A DNA stretch of 64,000 bases from Sphingobium bisphenolivorans (GCF_000412635.1 NZ_ASTG01000024.1:20094-84093); one strand, 5' to 3'. Numbered from the stretch's first letter, positions 18,691-28,255 are shown. The notes: generated by a model from the sequence alone, not told the origin. Numbers and translations are program-made.

Positions 18691-20448
18691 TTAGTGAAAG
18701 GTCGTAGTTCCGGCGGCCGCAGGCGCGGGCTGGGCGCCGCGGACGACGCCGCCCGGCAGCGCGCCGGTCGGTTCGCCTTCGCGATAGGTCACAACGCCGC
18801 TCTGGATCGTCGCGACATAGCCATGCGCACGCTGCACCACCCGGCGACCGCCGCTCGGCAGGTCGCGCACCACTTCGGGCACGCACAGCTGGAGACGATC
18901 GAAATCGATGATGTTGAGGTCGGCCTTGTATCCCGGCGCGATGACGCCGCGGTCCAGCAATCCGATCATGCGGGCATTGTCCGATGTCATCGCCTTCACG
19001 ATCTGTTCGACGGGAAGACGGGGACCACGTGTGCGGTCCCGCCCCCAATAGGACAGCATCGTCGTCGGAAAGCTGGCGTCGCAGATCACGCCGCAATGCG
19101 CGCCGCCGTCACCCAGCCCGAATATCGTATCCTTGTGCTGGAGCATCTCATAGGACGGATCGAGGGAGCCATAGGCATAGTTCTGCGCCGGTTCGAACAG
19201 GATGCCGCGGCCGCCATTTTCCAGCATCAGGTCATAGGCGATCGCCTCGGCCGCCTTGCCGGTCGCTTTGGCCCGCTCCTTCAGGCTGTCGCGCATGTCC
19301 GGCTCGTACGTCGGCGGATCGGTCATCTCGAAGATATAGCCATAGTCGCGGCCGGGGCCGTGATCCTGCGTGCGCGCCTGCGCGGACTCCTCCAGGATGC
19401 GGTCCCTGACCTGCGGGTCGCGCAGCGTGGCGATGCGCTGGTCGAAGGGCAGGTCGGCGAGCGCGTCGTAGCTGGGGCAGCCGGTAAAGGGGCTGAGAGT
19501 CAGGTCGAAGCCGAGCAACACGCCTGTGGGGCGACCCATCACCTGCGCCCGGATCGGAAGACCTGCGTTGCTGGCCTGTTCGGTCAGCTCCAGCAGGTAG
19601 CGCCAGCCTTCGGGATTATTGTGCTTTTGCGCCAGCGAATAGGACATGGGGCGGCCGGACCGCTCGGTCAGGCGGCGGAACATCGCGAACTCGCCTTCGA
19701 TATCCTGGAACAGCTCGAAGTCGGAAAGCACCTGGAAAACACCCTGTCCCGCCTGCTTCATCGCCTGAAGGATGCCGTCCAGTTCGTCCTCCGCCGCCCG
19801 TACGGTTGGGATAGGCTCGCCGGTGACGCTCTTTTGCTGCACGGCACGGGACGTGGCGAAACCGACCGCGCCCGCGTCGATGGCTGCCTTTACTAAATCG
19901 GCCATCTGGCTGATATCTTGCGCGGTGGCCTCTTCCCGGCGGATGGCGCGATCGCCCATCACGAACACGCGCAACGGGGAATGAGGCACCATCGCCGCGA
20001 TATCAACATCATGCGGTCGAGCCGCCACTGCATCCAGATATTCCGGGAAGCTCTGCCAGTTCCACTTAAGCCCTTCGGTCATCACGACCTCGGGAATGTC
20101 TTCGACGCCCGCCATCAATTCGACGAGAGCTTCATGATCGGTAGGATGGCAGGGCGCGAAGCCGACGCCGCAGTTGCCGGTCACAATCGTCGTGACGCCA
20201 TGATTAGAAGACGGCGCCATGCGGCTTTCCCAAGTGACCTGGCCGTCATAATGGGTGTGAATGTCGACAAATCCGGGCGTGACGGTTAGACCACGCGCAT
20301 CCATAATGCTGGCGCCATCAACTTCGATGTCTTCGGCTACCGCGGCAATGATACCGTCTTCGACTAGAATGTCCGCCCGGCATGCAGGTGCTCCGCTGCC
20401 GTCAACAACGGTCCCGCCTCGAATGAGAATTCTTTTATTATCGCTCAT
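18691..20448 (-). CDS. N-acyl-D-amino-acid deacylase-family amidohydrolase
   Basis: The 585-residue protein is a metal-dependent amidohydrolase (Amidohydro_3). The metal motif H-x-H appears in GFVDIHTHYDGQ, followed by VTGNCGVGFAPC with the Cys typical of D-aminoacylases, and GDGGAHCGVICDASFPT late in the barrel with the metal Asp. Members remove the acyl group from N-acyl-D-amino acids or act on related cyclic amides, so the substrate is open. No signal peptide is seen. Two adjacent ATGs occur; the second (20448) has the better spacing from an AGAGG site. The TonB receptor follows it in the same direction. Confidence 0.85.
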   Translation of the reverse strand: MSDNKRILIRGGTVVDGSGAPACRADILVEDGIIAAVAEDIEVDGASIMDARGLTVTPGFVDIHTHYDGQVTWESRMAPSSNHGVTTIVTGNCGVGFAPCHPTDHEALVELMAGVEDIPEVVMTEGLKWNWQSFPEYLDAVAARPHDVDIAAMVPHSPLRVFVMGDRAIRREEATAQDISQMADLVKAAIDAGAVGFATSRAVQQKSVTGEPIPTVRAAEDELDGILQAMKQAGQGVFQVLSDFELFQDIEGEFAMFRRLTERSGRPMSYSLAQKHNNPEGWRYLLELTEQASNAGLPIRAQVMGRPTGVLLGFDLTLSPFTGCPSYDALADLPFDQRIATLRDPQVRDRILEESAQARTQDHGPGRDYGYIFEMTDPPTYEPDMRDSLKERAKATGKAAEAIAYDLMLENGGRGILFEPAQNYAYGSLDPSYEMLQHKDTIFGLGDGGAHCGVICDASFPTTMLSYWGRDRTRGPRLPVEQIVKAMTSDNARMIGLLDRGVIAPGYKADLNIIDFDRLQLCVPEVVRDLPSGGRRVVQRAHGYVATIQSGVVTYREGEPTGALPGGVVRGAQPAPAAAGTTTFH

Positions 20449-20830
20449 CATCGCCTCTGCCTGTCGGCACGTTCGACCGCGCCTCATTCCGCCGATGATC
20501 GTGTCGGGATAAGGGAGGGCCTGTCAATCGACGCCGACCCTCATTGCTGTCGACGCCCGGCCATGATGTCGGATCCCGGCCATTCTATCGATTCTCCCCC
20601 CCCCCTCGCGGCGCTGGCCGTCGGCGCACATGCCGCCCAGGAAATAACCGATACGAAGAGCCTTTGGCGAGCCAGCAGGCACATTGCGGCGCTGATCGAC
20701 ATGCGGCCGAAAACGCGATGCCCGCCCGTATCTTCTCAAGCTCATCACAAACTGATAGGCTGATGTGTCGACAAGCGGACAATTGCTGCGACAGTGGAGC
20801 TGTGTGAAATTTAGGGGAGAGGGATTGCCC
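20449..20830. promoter_or_regulatory. Divergent control region, amidohydrolase and AraC gene
   Basis: This 382-base gap separates the leftward amidohydrolase/receptor pair from the rightward AraC regulator and should hold both promoters. It includes an 8-base palindrome TGTCGACA at 20766-20773 followed by GCGGACAATTGCTGCGACAG, so similar half-sites (GACA) recur. No proven operator can be assigned by eye. Confidence 0.4.
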
Positions 20831-21679
20831 ATGATGAGTAATTCCCCGTTTGAGAGGCTCACCGAAAAGTCGGCGAACACGTCGCTCGGCCGAGTCGAGA
20901 TCATGGGACTTTGTCTGCCGGAGCCGGTGGATAAGTGCCTTGGAATTTCGCGGGAACATCTGCTCTATCTTCATCTCACGCCACGCCTCAATGGTGCCCG
21001 CGCGAGCTTCGTAGACCGATGGGCCAAAAATCGTTTCGAGGACGTCGGCCAAGTATTTATTCGACCCGCGGGTTTTGCGACTCATTTCCGGGCCGATCCG
21101 GGCCTGCCGCGCTTCATCATCTGCCGGCTCGATCCAGCACGCCTGGCCACATGGTTCGACGAGACGGCATCGGCTCTCGATCAGCGATTGGCCGGCAGCC
21201 TGAATGTGCGGTCGGCTCGCGTGAGCGCGCTACTTCGTCGGCTGGTTCAGGAATTGCGCCAGCCCGGTCTGGCCAGCGAAGCGGTGATCGAACTGTCCAT
21301 TGCGCAGATATCGATCGAACTTGATCGTTTCTACTTCGCGATTGCCGCGCGGACGAATGGCGGCCTGCCTCAATGGCGCCTCAAGCTGATAGACGAGAGA
21401 TTGTCGCAGTATGGGGCGCCGCCCACCCTCGCCGAGCTCGCCCAGTTGGTGAATCTGTCCGTGCGCCAACTGACGCGCGCCTTTCGTACCAGTCGGGGCA
21501 TGTCCCTTGGCACCTACATGGAAGAAAGGCGGATTCAACAGGCCCGCCAGCTGCTGAGCAGTGACATCGAAATCAAGGAGGTAGCCGCCAAGCTGGGATT
21601 TGCGTCCCCCTCCAGCTTTACCTATATGTTCAGGAACGCCACAGGGGAAACTCCACGAGATTACCGCCAGCATGGCTGA
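20831..21679 (+). CDS. AraC-family transcriptional regulator
   Basis: A 282-residue regulator with a C-terminal two-helix-turn-helix DNA-binding domain: LAELAQLVNLSVRQLTRAFRTS is the first, and IEIKEVAAKLGFASPSSFTYMFR with the ending TGETPRDYR is the second. The N-terminal ~170 residues form a sensor domain of unknown ligand (RPAGFATHFRADPGLPRF). It is divergent from the amidohydrolase/TonB receptor pair and probably controls it. The frame opens at 20765, but AGGGGAGAGGG lies just before the double ATG at 20831/20834, so the start is placed there. Confidence 0.88.
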   Translation: MMSNSPFERLTEKSANTSLGRVEIMGLCLPEPVDKCLGISREHLLYLHLTPRLNGARASFVDRWAKNRFEDVGQVFIRPAGFATHFRADPGLPRFIICRLDPARLATWFDETASALDQRLAGSLNVRSARVSALLRRLVQELRQPGLASEAVIELSIAQISIELDRFYFAIAARTNGGLPQWRLKLIDERLSQYGAPPTLAELAQLVNLSVRQLTRAFRTSRGMSLGTYMEERRIQQARQLLSSDIEIKEVAAKLGFASPSSFTYMFRNATGETPRDYRQHG

Positions 21680-21921
21680 GGCCTGGAATTACGCGAACAC
21701 GGTGCACTGGCGCGCTCGTGAACCGGAGCTTGCCCCCTAATTCAGCCCTCATCGACATGCGCGACAATGGCGCGGCCCTGGCATCACGTCGACCTCGTGG
21801 ACAACGGCAGCAGTTAAGGAGACACTGACGGAGCGGGATTTTCATCGCAAGGCCATCTTGATTACGGCGCCGGTCGCGAGAGCGCAGACCTTTTCGTCGC
21901 TCGCGGCGCGTCAGTATAATC

Positions 21922-22405
21922 GTGGATATTGAAGAGGAATGGCTGCAAGAACGAAGGAGGCGCTCGAAATGCTCGCGGCCGCGCGAAGGCGTTGACCTGC
22001 AACATCGCCAGCGCGATGCATGCATCGCGGCCGTGCAGGCGGCGGTGGACGCCATCGATCGACTGGACGTCCCGACCAATGTTACAGGCGTGCTTTCGAC
22101 GGGCAAGTTCGGCGACCTCGACGAAGCGGAGGTCGCCCTCGTTTGAAGGTGAACGTTTTTGGGCCGCTGTTTCTTTGTCAGCCCGCTCTGCCCCATCTGA
22201 TCGCCAGTCACGGCAACATCGTCAACGTCGCCTCCAGGGGATCCAGGGCAGTGCCAATATCGCGCTGTATACCGCCTCCAAGGTTGCACTCACTTTGCTC
22301 ACCCGAGCGGCCCGTGGTGAGGAAGTGTCGACATCCGGTAGTGCTGCCTGGGGCAGCAAAGAATGTGCCGCAGAATTATCCGGTGTTAGTCCCGGTCGGA
22401 TTCTC
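21922..22405 (+). pseudogene. Decayed short-chain dehydrogenase/reductase
   Basis: Pieces of one SDR protein appear in three successive frames. They are IAAVQAAVDAIDRLDVPTNVTGVL (near 22020-22090), VNVFGPLFLCQPALPHLI with NIVNVAS (near 22145-22235), and SANIALYTASKVALTLLTR with the Y-x-x-x-K catalytic motif, then SGVSPGRI (near 22250-22400). The N-terminal cofactor loop is absent. Frameshifts after about 22130 and 22240 show that it is dead. It sits between the AraC gene and tRNA-Ser. Confidence 0.7.
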
Positions 22406-22490
22406 TGCGCTACCGAAGCGAAGTGAACGCACGCGGATTTGCGCCATACTCGACGAAAAATCTCGTAACGTGCTGATATGCGACACTAGC

Positions 22491-22581
22491 TGGCGGAGCG
22501 GGAGGGATTCGAACCCTCGATACGCTTTTGACGTATACTCACTTTCCAGGCGAGCGCCTTCGACCACTCGGCCACCGCTCC
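22491..22581 (-). tRNA. tRNA-Ser (anticodon GGA)
   Basis: On the minus strand the sequence folds as a 91-base class II tRNA. It has acceptor GGAGCGG pairing with CCGCTCC, discriminator G and an encoded CCA; a D-arm with GCCGAGTGGTCGAAGGC; an anticodon loop CTGGAAA with GGA at 22545-22547; a long variable arm ATACGTCAAAAGCGTAT; and a T-arm GAGGGTTCGAATCCCTC. The long variable arm and anticodon identify serine. The decayed SDR lies beside its 3' end. Confidence 0.97.
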
Positions 22582-22712
22582 GCATTGCACTGGAAGTGCG
22601 GCTCCCTATCGTGCAGCGGGCCTATAGGCAAGGGGATGCTTTACTTTCCTTTTCGTCAGCGCTCCCAATGCCCACATGAGAGGGTAGCGAAGCCACAAAA
22701 AAGAGGATGGTC

Positions 22713-23828
22713 ATGATCATCGGCACCCTCAAAGAGATCAAGAACCATGAATATCGCGTCGGCCTGACGCCCGAGAGCGTGCATGAGCTGACCGCGCATG
22801 GGCATCAGGTGCTGGTGGAGAGCGGTGCGGGCGAAGGCATCGGCGCGCATGACCCGCTCTACGCGCGCGCTGGCGCGACGATCGTCAAAGATGCGGCGGA
22901 CATTTTCGCGAGGGCGGAGATGATCGTGAAGGTCAAGGAGCCGCAGTCTGAAGAACGCGCCCAGCTTCGCCGCGGGCAGATACTCTACACATATCTGCAC
23001 CTCGCGCCCGATCCCGAGCAGACGCACGACCTGATCGCGTCGGGCGCTACCTGCATCGCCTATGAGACGGTGACCGACGCCAATGGCGGGCTGCCGCTGC
23101 TCAAACCGATGAGCCAGGTCGCCGGCCGCATGGCGATCCAGGCGGGCGCGACGGCGCTCGAAAAGGCGCATGGCGGGCGCGGCGTGCTGCTGGGTGGTGT
23201 GCCCGGCGTGCTGCCGGCGAAGGTGTGCGTGATCGGCGGCGGCGTGGTCGGTTTCAACGCGGCGCAGATGGCGGCGGGCCTTGGCGCCGACGTCACCATA
23301 TTGGACCGGAGCCCGGAAGTGCTGGAGCGGCTCGGCATCTATTTCGAGGCGCGGGCGAAGACGCGCTTTTCCAACCGCGCCAATCTGGCCGAATGCGTGG
23401 AGGAAGCGGATCTGGTGATCGGCGCCGTGCTGATCCCGGGCGCCGCCGCACCCAAACTGGTGAGCGCCGACATGCTCAAGACGATGAAGAAGGGTGCGGT
23501 GCTGGTCGACGTCGCGATCGATCAGGGCGGCTGTTTCGAAAGCAGCCACCCGACCACCCATGACGATCCCACCTATATCGTTGAGGGAATCGTCCATTAT
23601 TGCGTCGCCAACATGCCGGGCGCGGTTGCGCGCACCAGCACCTATGCGCTCAACAATGTGACCCTGCCCCACGCCCTACGCATTGCCGATCTCGGCTGGA
23701 AGGAAGCCCTGCGCCAGGACCGGCATCTGCTCAACGGCCTGAATGTGTGGGACGGAAAGATCACCTACAGGGCCGTGGCCGAGGCACTCGACCTGCCTTT
23801 TGCGGCACCTGAAGACGCGATCGCCTGA
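22713..23828 (+). CDS. ald: Alanine dehydrogenase
   Basis: The 371-residue enzyme interconverts L-alanine and pyruvate with NAD and ammonia. It begins [20 protein letters not shown], the classical Ald start. Substrate and catalytic residues fit IVKVKEP (K75) and TYLHLAPD (H96). The NAD site is [35 protein letters not shown] and [16 protein letters not shown] are also family hallmarks. An in-frame ATG six bases upstream (22707) touches the AAGAGG ribosome-binding site, so the ATG at 22713, with six-base spacing, is preferred. Confidence 0.97.
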   Translation: MIIGTLKEIKNHEYRVGLTPESVHELTAHGHQVLVESGAGEGIGAHDPLYARAGATIVKDAADIFARAEMIVKVKEPQSEERAQLRRGQILYTYLHLAPDPEQTHDLIASGATCIAYETVTDANGGLPLLKPMSQVAGRMAIQAGATALEKAHGGRGVLLGGVPGVLPAKVCVIGGGVVGFNAAQMAAGLGADVTILDRSPEVLERLGIYFEARAKTRFSNRANLAECVEEADLVIGAVLIPGAAAPKLVSADMLKTMKKGAVLVDVAIDQGGCFESSHPTTHDDPTYIVEGIVHYCVANMPGAVARTSTYALNNVTLPHALRIADLGWKEALRQDRHLLNGLNVWDGKITYRAVAEALDLPFAAPEDAIA

Positions 23829-24055
23829 AGCGACGCCCGCCTGATCCATAGCACTCTCGACCTGCCTTGCGGGTTAGCCGCGCTCGTTCGTCTTGATGGG
23901 CGGGGGCAGCCATGTTCGCGCCCCCTCAGGCACAATCCCGCCGAAGAGAGGCATGGTACCAAGATGGTCGATCGAACATTTCCCGCCGCCTTCCTGCCGA
24001 ATGACGCTGCCCGCCCCATTTTCGCCAGCGGCGTTCCAGCGGGAGGGCGCGGCTG

Positions 24056-24886
24056 ATGCATGGCGAGATGATGAACTGGCTGGCGCCCCTTGCCGCCATG
24101 CTGTGCGCGGGCCTGGTCGCGGGATTCGCGGCAGGCATTTTCGGCATCGGCGGCGGTTTCGTTGTGGTGCCTGCCTTGCTGGTCGTGCTGCCGCTGCTCG
24201 GCGGGACGCACGAGGCCATCGCCCACGTCGCGATCGGCACATCGGCCGCGACCATCATCGTCACCTCGATCCGGTCGCTGTTGGCCCATGCCAAGCGCGG
24301 CGCGGTGGAGTTCGAAGTATTGAAGGCCTGGGCACCCTGGATCGTGCTAGGCTGCGGCGCCGGCGTGCTGCTGGCGGGGCATGTCGATGGCGACACGCTC
24401 AAGATGATCTTTGCGACCGGCGTGGCGCTGATGTCGCTTAATTTCCTGCTTCCCAGCATCAGCGGCAAGGTCGTAAGCGACACCATGCCCTCGGGCATCG
24501 TGCGCATGGGGATCGCAGGCGGCCTGGGCACCTTCTCCTCGCTGCTGGGGATCGGCGGCGGTGTGATCGCGATCATGGTGATGACCTTGTGCGGCCGGAC
24601 CATTCACCGCGCCATTGCGACGGCGTCGGGCATCGGCACGCTGATCGCGATCCCGACGACCATCGGCTTTGCCATCATCGGCTTTCGCGAAACCGGCCTG
24701 CCTTGGGGGTCGCTGGGCTATATCAACGTGCCCGCGACGCTCGCCATCGCGTCGATGTCGATGCTGACCGCGCCCCTTGGCGTCGCCGCAGCCCACAGCC
24801 TGCCCGCCGGTCCGCTCAAGAAAATCTTCGGCGTCTATCTGATCGTGATCGCCGTCGTCATGTTCCGCAATGCGATGAAGCTGTAA
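24056..24886 (+). CDS. TauE/SafE-family sulfite/anion exporter permease
   Basis: A 276-residue polytopic inner-membrane protein with about eight hydrophobic segments arranged as two similar halves. The N-terminal FGIGGGFVVVPALL and the second-half LLGIGGGVIAIMVM glycine motifs are hallmarks of TauE/SafE (formerly DUF81) permeases. Family members export or import small sulfur- or carbon-containing anions, and the substrate here is not known. GGGAGGG ends eight bases before the ATG. The 227 bases between ald and this gene show no feature I can support. Confidence 0.9.
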   Translation: MHGEMMNWLAPLAAMLCAGLVAGFAAGIFGIGGGFVVVPALLVVLPLLGGTHEAIAHVAIGTSAATIIVTSIRSLLAHAKRGAVEFEVLKAWAPWIVLGCGAGVLLAGHVDGDTLKMIFATGVALMSLNFLLPSISGKVVSDTMPSGIVRMGIAGGLGTFSSLLGIGGGVIAIMVMTLCGRTIHRAIATASGIGTLIAIPTTIGFAIIGFRETGLPWGSLGYINVPATLAIASMSMLTAPLGVAAAHSLPAGPLKKIFGVYLIVIAVVMFRNAMKL

Positions 24887-24914
24887 ATCCCCGCACTTCG
24901 GCGCAAAGATATGC

Positions 24915-24944
24915 GCCGTCGCCATAGTTTTCCAAAGCGACGGC
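24915..24944. terminator. Inverted repeat after the TauE/SafE gene
   Basis: GCCGTCGC at 24915-24922 pairs with GCGACGGC at 24937-24944 around a 14-base loop containing TTTT. It follows the permease gene by about 30 bases. No T tail follows, so it may be a Rho-independent terminator of poor form or a processing site. Confidence 0.4.
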
Positions 24945-25052
24945 CGAACGATGGATTGGCGCATTTCGTCCCTTCTGTACATTTGTTCATGCGGACATCC
25001 CGCTCCTTGGGCGTTGAATCAACCAGAGTTCGACTTGAGGAGAAGAAAGATC

Positions 25053-25421
25053 ATGAACCGCGCCATCATCATCACTCTGGCCGCGCTTGGCCTGGCTCCC
25101 GCCGTTCCCGCTGCCGCCCAGCCGCACGGCCAGCCGATCAGCTATGAAGAGCAGCGTGCGGCGCGCGAGGCGGACATGACGCTTCGGGCGCCGATCGCCG
25201 GGGTTCAGAACAACGCCTGGTTCAACTATCGCACCGACCTGGCCGAGGCACGCAAGGAGCTGGTCAACGACCTGCGCGGTTCATCGGATGCCGAAGACGA
25301 ACGCGACGCCTGGGACGAATATCGCACCGAATTGGCCGATGCCCGTCATGATTATGTGAAGGAGATGCGCGAGAAGGGCTATCGGCCCGGTCAGGTGCGT
25401 GTTTACGGCTCTGCCCGATAG
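25053..25421 (+). CDS. Small exported protein of unknown function
   Basis: A 122-residue protein with a clear signal peptide (MNRAIIITLAALGLAPAVPAAAQ). The mature part is acidic and rich in Arg, Glu, Ala and Tyr. It contains two related segments, FNYRTDLAEARKEL and DEYRTELADARHDY, which look like an internal duplication able to form helices. No enzyme motif is visible. A GAGGAGAAGAAAGA purine-rich stretch precedes the ATG, and the upstream open frame lacks a better start. It is probably periplasmic. It ends two bases before the convergent phospholipase D gene. Confidence 0.7.
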   Translation: MNRAIIITLAALGLAPAVPAAAQPHGQPISYEEQRAAREADMTLRAPIAGVQNNAWFNYRTDLAEARKELVNDLRGSSDAEDERDAWDEYRTELADARHDYVKEMREKGYRPGQVRVYGSAR

Positions 25422-25423
25422 GC

Positions 25424-26659
25424 TCAGTCGGCGTCGGGGTTGCGGAAATTGAGCCGCCGCGTGACGGTATAGTCCAGCACCCCGACCAGCAGATAACTCA
25501 CCCATTGTTTGAACAATGTCAGCAGACCGCGCTGGCGGCGATATCGATCCAGCGTGATCTGCCGGCTGTCCCTGATGCGCCGGTCGATGAAGGCGCGCAT
25601 CGCGTCGGCAAAGCCAGCGTCCTCGACACGCAGCATGATCTCCAGGTTGAGGAACAGGCTGCGCATGTCGAAATTGGCCGAGCCGATATATACCGCATCG
25701 TCGATGACGATCAGCTTCATATGCAGCTTGCAGCTTTGATATTCCCAGATTTCCACGCCACGCTTGAGGAGCGGGCCGTAGAGCAGCCGGGCGGCCGCGA
25801 CGGTCGCGCCATTATCGGACTTGGAAGGGAGAACGAGGCGGGAGCCCTTTCGCTGAGCCGCCCGTGCGATGCGCTTCAACATGCCCCGGCCGGGCGAGAA
25901 ATAGGCGGCGACCATGTCGACCCGCCTCGCCTGTTCCAAGTCATGCTTCACCACCTGCGCCCAAGGACTCAGCCGCCGAGTCGGCCCGCCGATCAGCCAG
26001 CGCATCGCGCCATTGCCGGGGCAAGGCGGCGCGCGCCAGTGCCGCACCATCCGGCGCAGGGTGCGAAACCGCTGCTTGCGCGTCGATACCCAGCGCCAGA
26101 GCTGCCCGAACCAGCTGCTCATCGCCTGCACCTGCGGCCCTTCGATCAGCAGGCCCAGATCGTGCCAGCAATCATCGGGCGGAAGGCCGAAATAGGCGTC
26201 CTCGACATTGAAGCCGCCGGTCAGCAGGCGGCGGTCGTCGGCGATCGCCATTTTCTGATGATTGCGAATCAGATAGCGGGTAGAGCGCCGCGCGCCGAAC
26301 CGGCCGAATTGCGCGCCGGCGTCGATCAAGGGATCGAAGAAGCTGGCGGGCGTGTCCGCAGAGCCGAACGCGTCGATCATCAATGTTACGGCAACCCCGC
26401 GGGCCCGCGCCGCGATCAGCCGGTCGAGCACACGCTGGGCGCTCTCGTCATGGGCGAAGATATAATAATAGAGTTTCAAACTCTCATGCGCGCCGTCGAT
26501 CAGATCGAGCAGCGCTTGGAGAATCGCCGGCCCGGTTTCCAGGAGCCGCAGCCGGTTGCCTTGCAGCGATACGGAAACGCGCTCCTCGTCTCCCGCCTGA
26601 TCAGCCTGCCGCTTGCTCGCCATAATCAGTTCATGCCTGTCTTTGGCGCGACCCGCCAT
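25424..26659 (-). CDS. Phospholipase D-family protein, cardiolipin-synthase-like
   Basis: The 411-residue protein has two HKD motifs. NHQKMAIADDRRLLTGGFN is in the first half and KLHMKLIVIDDAVYIGSANFDMRS in the second, as in ClsB-type cardiolipin synthases that join two phosphatidyl lipids at the membrane. The N-terminus (RLLETGPAILQALLDLIDGAHESLKLYYYIF) matches the ClsB group, which lacks strong N-terminal membrane helices. The end carries a hydrophobic patch (WVSYLLVGVLDYTV). An alternative start is at 26623, but only the ATG at 26659 has a nearby AAGG. It is divergent from rpoZ. Confidence 0.85.
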   Translation of the reverse strand: MAGRAKDRHELIMASKRQADQAGDEERVSVSLQGNRLRLLETGPAILQALLDLIDGAHESLKLYYYIFAHDESAQRVLDRLIAARARGVAVTLMIDAFGSADTPASFFDPLIDAGAQFGRFGARRSTRYLIRNHQKMAIADDRRLLTGGFNVEDAYFGLPPDDCWHDLGLLIEGPQVQAMSSWFGQLWRWVSTRKQRFRTLRRMVRHWRAPPCPGNGAMRWLIGGPTRRLSPWAQVVKHDLEQARRVDMVAAYFSPGRGMLKRIARAAQRKGSRLVLPSKSDNGATVAAARLLYGPLLKRGVEIWEYQSCKLHMKLIVIDDAVYIGSANFDMRSLFLNLEIMLRVEDAGFADAMRAFIDRRIRDSRQITLDRYRRQRGLLTLFKQWVSYLLVGVLDYTVTRRLNFRNPDAD

Positions 26660-26747
26660 GACTTTATGGCCTTTTCATTGACTCTGGGCGGCCCAGCTGT
26701 TAGGCGCCGGCTTCACGACTTTTCTCTGGTTGATCAGGAGCGCCCGT

Positions 26748-27092
26748 TTGGCCCGCGTTACCGTCGAAGATTGCGTCGACAAGGTTACCAACCGTTTTGA
26801 CCTCGTTCTGCTTGCTGCCCAGCGCGCGCGTGAGATTTCGGGTGGTGCCGAACTGACTTTGGATCGTGACCGGGACAAGAATCCGGTCGTTGCGCTGCGT
26901 GAGATCGCTGAGGAAACCGTTCTGCCGGTGGACCTGCACGATTCGCTCGTCGCTTCGCTGCAGAAGGTGCAGATCGATGATGACGATACGCCTGACGAGA
27001 TCGGCTCCATCGCTCAGTCGGCCGAGGCGCTGCGCCTGACCGCTGCTGCCCCGCCCCGTAATCAGAATATCGGCGGCGATTACGACGGCTGA
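26748..27092 (+). CDS. rpoZ: RNA polymerase omega subunit
   Basis: The 114-residue omega subunit helps assemble and stabilise the beta' subunit of RNA polymerase and forms part of the ppGpp site. From the TTG at 26748 the protein reads [28 protein letters not shown], the standard omega start, with [12 protein letters not shown] at the conserved centre. The only upstream ATG (26730) would add odd residues, while AGGAG ends seven bases before the TTG. The C-terminal acidic tail ([11 protein letters not shown]) is usual for alphaproteobacteria. Confidence 0.95.
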   Translation: MARVTVEDCVDKVTNRFDLVLLAAQRAREISGGAELTLDRDRDKNPVVALREIAEETVLPVDLHDSLVASLQKVQIDDDDTPDEIGSIAQSAEALRLTAAAPPRNQNIGGDYDG

Positions 27093-27118
27093 ACGGCTTA
27101 CCAGTTTGGAGAGGGAAT

Positions 27119-27158
27119 GGAGCCCGGCCTGCGCAAGCAGGACCGGGCTCCGATCTTT
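27119..27158 (+). terminator. Intrinsic terminator after rpoZ
   Basis: GGAGCCCGGCCTGC and GCAGGACCGGGCTCC form a long stem with a GCAA loop, one base bulged, followed by GATCTTTT. It lies 27 bases after the rpoZ stop codon. Confidence 0.9.
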
Positions 27159-27210
27159 TCAGGCACCGTCGGGCGAGGCGCGCCATAGGACAGCGCCCCG
27201 CCTCCGATAG

Positions 27211-27804
27211 TCAGCCGGCGAAGTTGCCAGCGTGCGCGAACTCGGAAATATCCCGCCGGCCGCTCGGATGCTCACGCGCCTGCAAGGCTTCGGGCAGAAC
27301 CGACTTGTCCGCGATCCGGCCGATCGCGACTGCCGCCTCGATGTGGAAGCGCTGTGGCACGGCCAGCTCTTCGCGCGCCTTGTCGAAGTCGACGCCCGTC
27401 ATGCCATGGCTGTGATAGCCAAGCCGCGTGGCCTGCAGCGCGAGCAGCGCCCAGGCGGCACCCGCGTCGAAGCTATGGCTGCGCAGAGGCTTGGCATCCT
27501 CGACGCTTTCGCGCACCATCAGCGTGTCGGACAGGATATAGACGAGCGCCGACGCGTTCTGCACCCAGCTTTGATTGAAGGGCAGCAAAAGCTCCAGGAA
27601 CCGCCCCCAATCCGCGCCTTCACGGCGGGCATAGAGAAAGCGCCAGGGCTGATAGTTGAAAGCGGACGGCGCCCAGCCAGCGGCTTCGAACATCGTGTCC
27701 AGATCCTCTTGAGGGATGGAGGAGCCGTCGAAGGCGCGGGGCGACCACCGCTCCACGAACAGAGGATCGACGTCGCGAGTAACCGCACGGGCGGGTATGT
27801 TCAT
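27211..27804 (-). CDS. Nitroreductase-family flavoprotein
   Basis: The 197-residue protein has the nitroreductase fold. The N-terminal R-W-S-P-R-A-F segment (FVERWSPRAFDG) and APSAFNYQPWRFLYA form the FMN site, and GYHSHGMTGVDFDKAREEL is near the C-terminus. Family members use NAD(P)H to reduce nitroaromatics, quinones or similar compounds in the cytoplasm. The true substrate cannot be read from the sequence. GGAG lies six bases before the ATG. It converges on the rpoZ terminator. Confidence 0.9.
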   Translation of the reverse strand: MNIPARAVTRDVDPLFVERWSPRAFDGSSIPQEDLDTMFEAAGWAPSAFNYQPWRFLYARREGADWGRFLELLLPFNQSWVQNASALVYILSDTLMVRESVEDAKPLRSHSFDAGAAWALLALQATRLGYHSHGMTGVDFDKAREELAVPQRFHIEAAVAIGRIADKSVLPEALQAREHPSGRRDISEFAHAGNFAG

Positions 27805-27892
27805 TTGAATCTCCAGCTTGTTGATCTGCTCACAGCGCGTCTACCCACCTGCGCGGCAAAGATGACTCGTGGCGGCGCAGAGACAAGGCCCA

Positions 27893-28060
27893 TTACGCTG
27901 ACAGCCGTTCCTCGGCCGGCTCAGCGTGCCGACTCTGATCGCCGCCGACAGCCTGATCCGGGACATGGTCCAGCAGCACGCGATGCGGATCGCGGAACAG
28001 TTCACGCTTCACAGCGCCGCTCCAACGTTCCAGATGCCGGGCCACCGCCTCATGCCACAT
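27893..28060 (-). CDS. Small protein of unknown function
   Basis: A 55-residue frame that begins MWHEAVARHLERWSGAVKREL and has a GAGGAGAA ribosome-binding site nine bases before its ATG. It is charged, with His and Arg throughout, and has no membrane segment. The frame continues upstream to 28141 without a better start. I do not recognise a family. The gene lies between the nitroreductase gene and the LacI regulator and may not be real. Confidence 0.4.
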   Translation of the reverse strand: MWHEAVARHLERWSGAVKRELFRDPHRVLLDHVPDQAVGGDQSRHAEPAEERLSA

Positions 28061-28255
28061 GGGATATTCTCCTCGACTCGCACACCAGTTATCTAGCGTG
28101 CGAGTAGAGTTAAGTCCGTCAAATTTTGCTGGCGATGCCATTAGAAAAGCTAGTCCGCCGCAAGAGGCGGGAAGCGCATCCCGGGCAGGATCATGGCGTG
28201 TGCAGTTCGCTTGATCGCCGCCCGGGATGACAGACGCTGCCGATCAGGAGGAATG

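Noticed and set aside
22491..22581. tRNA-Ser(GGA) as the intact target of the 14-kb island
   Set aside because: Its acceptor stem (GGAGCGG) differs from the island core (GGAGAGG), and it is 24 kb away with no matching 17-base core.
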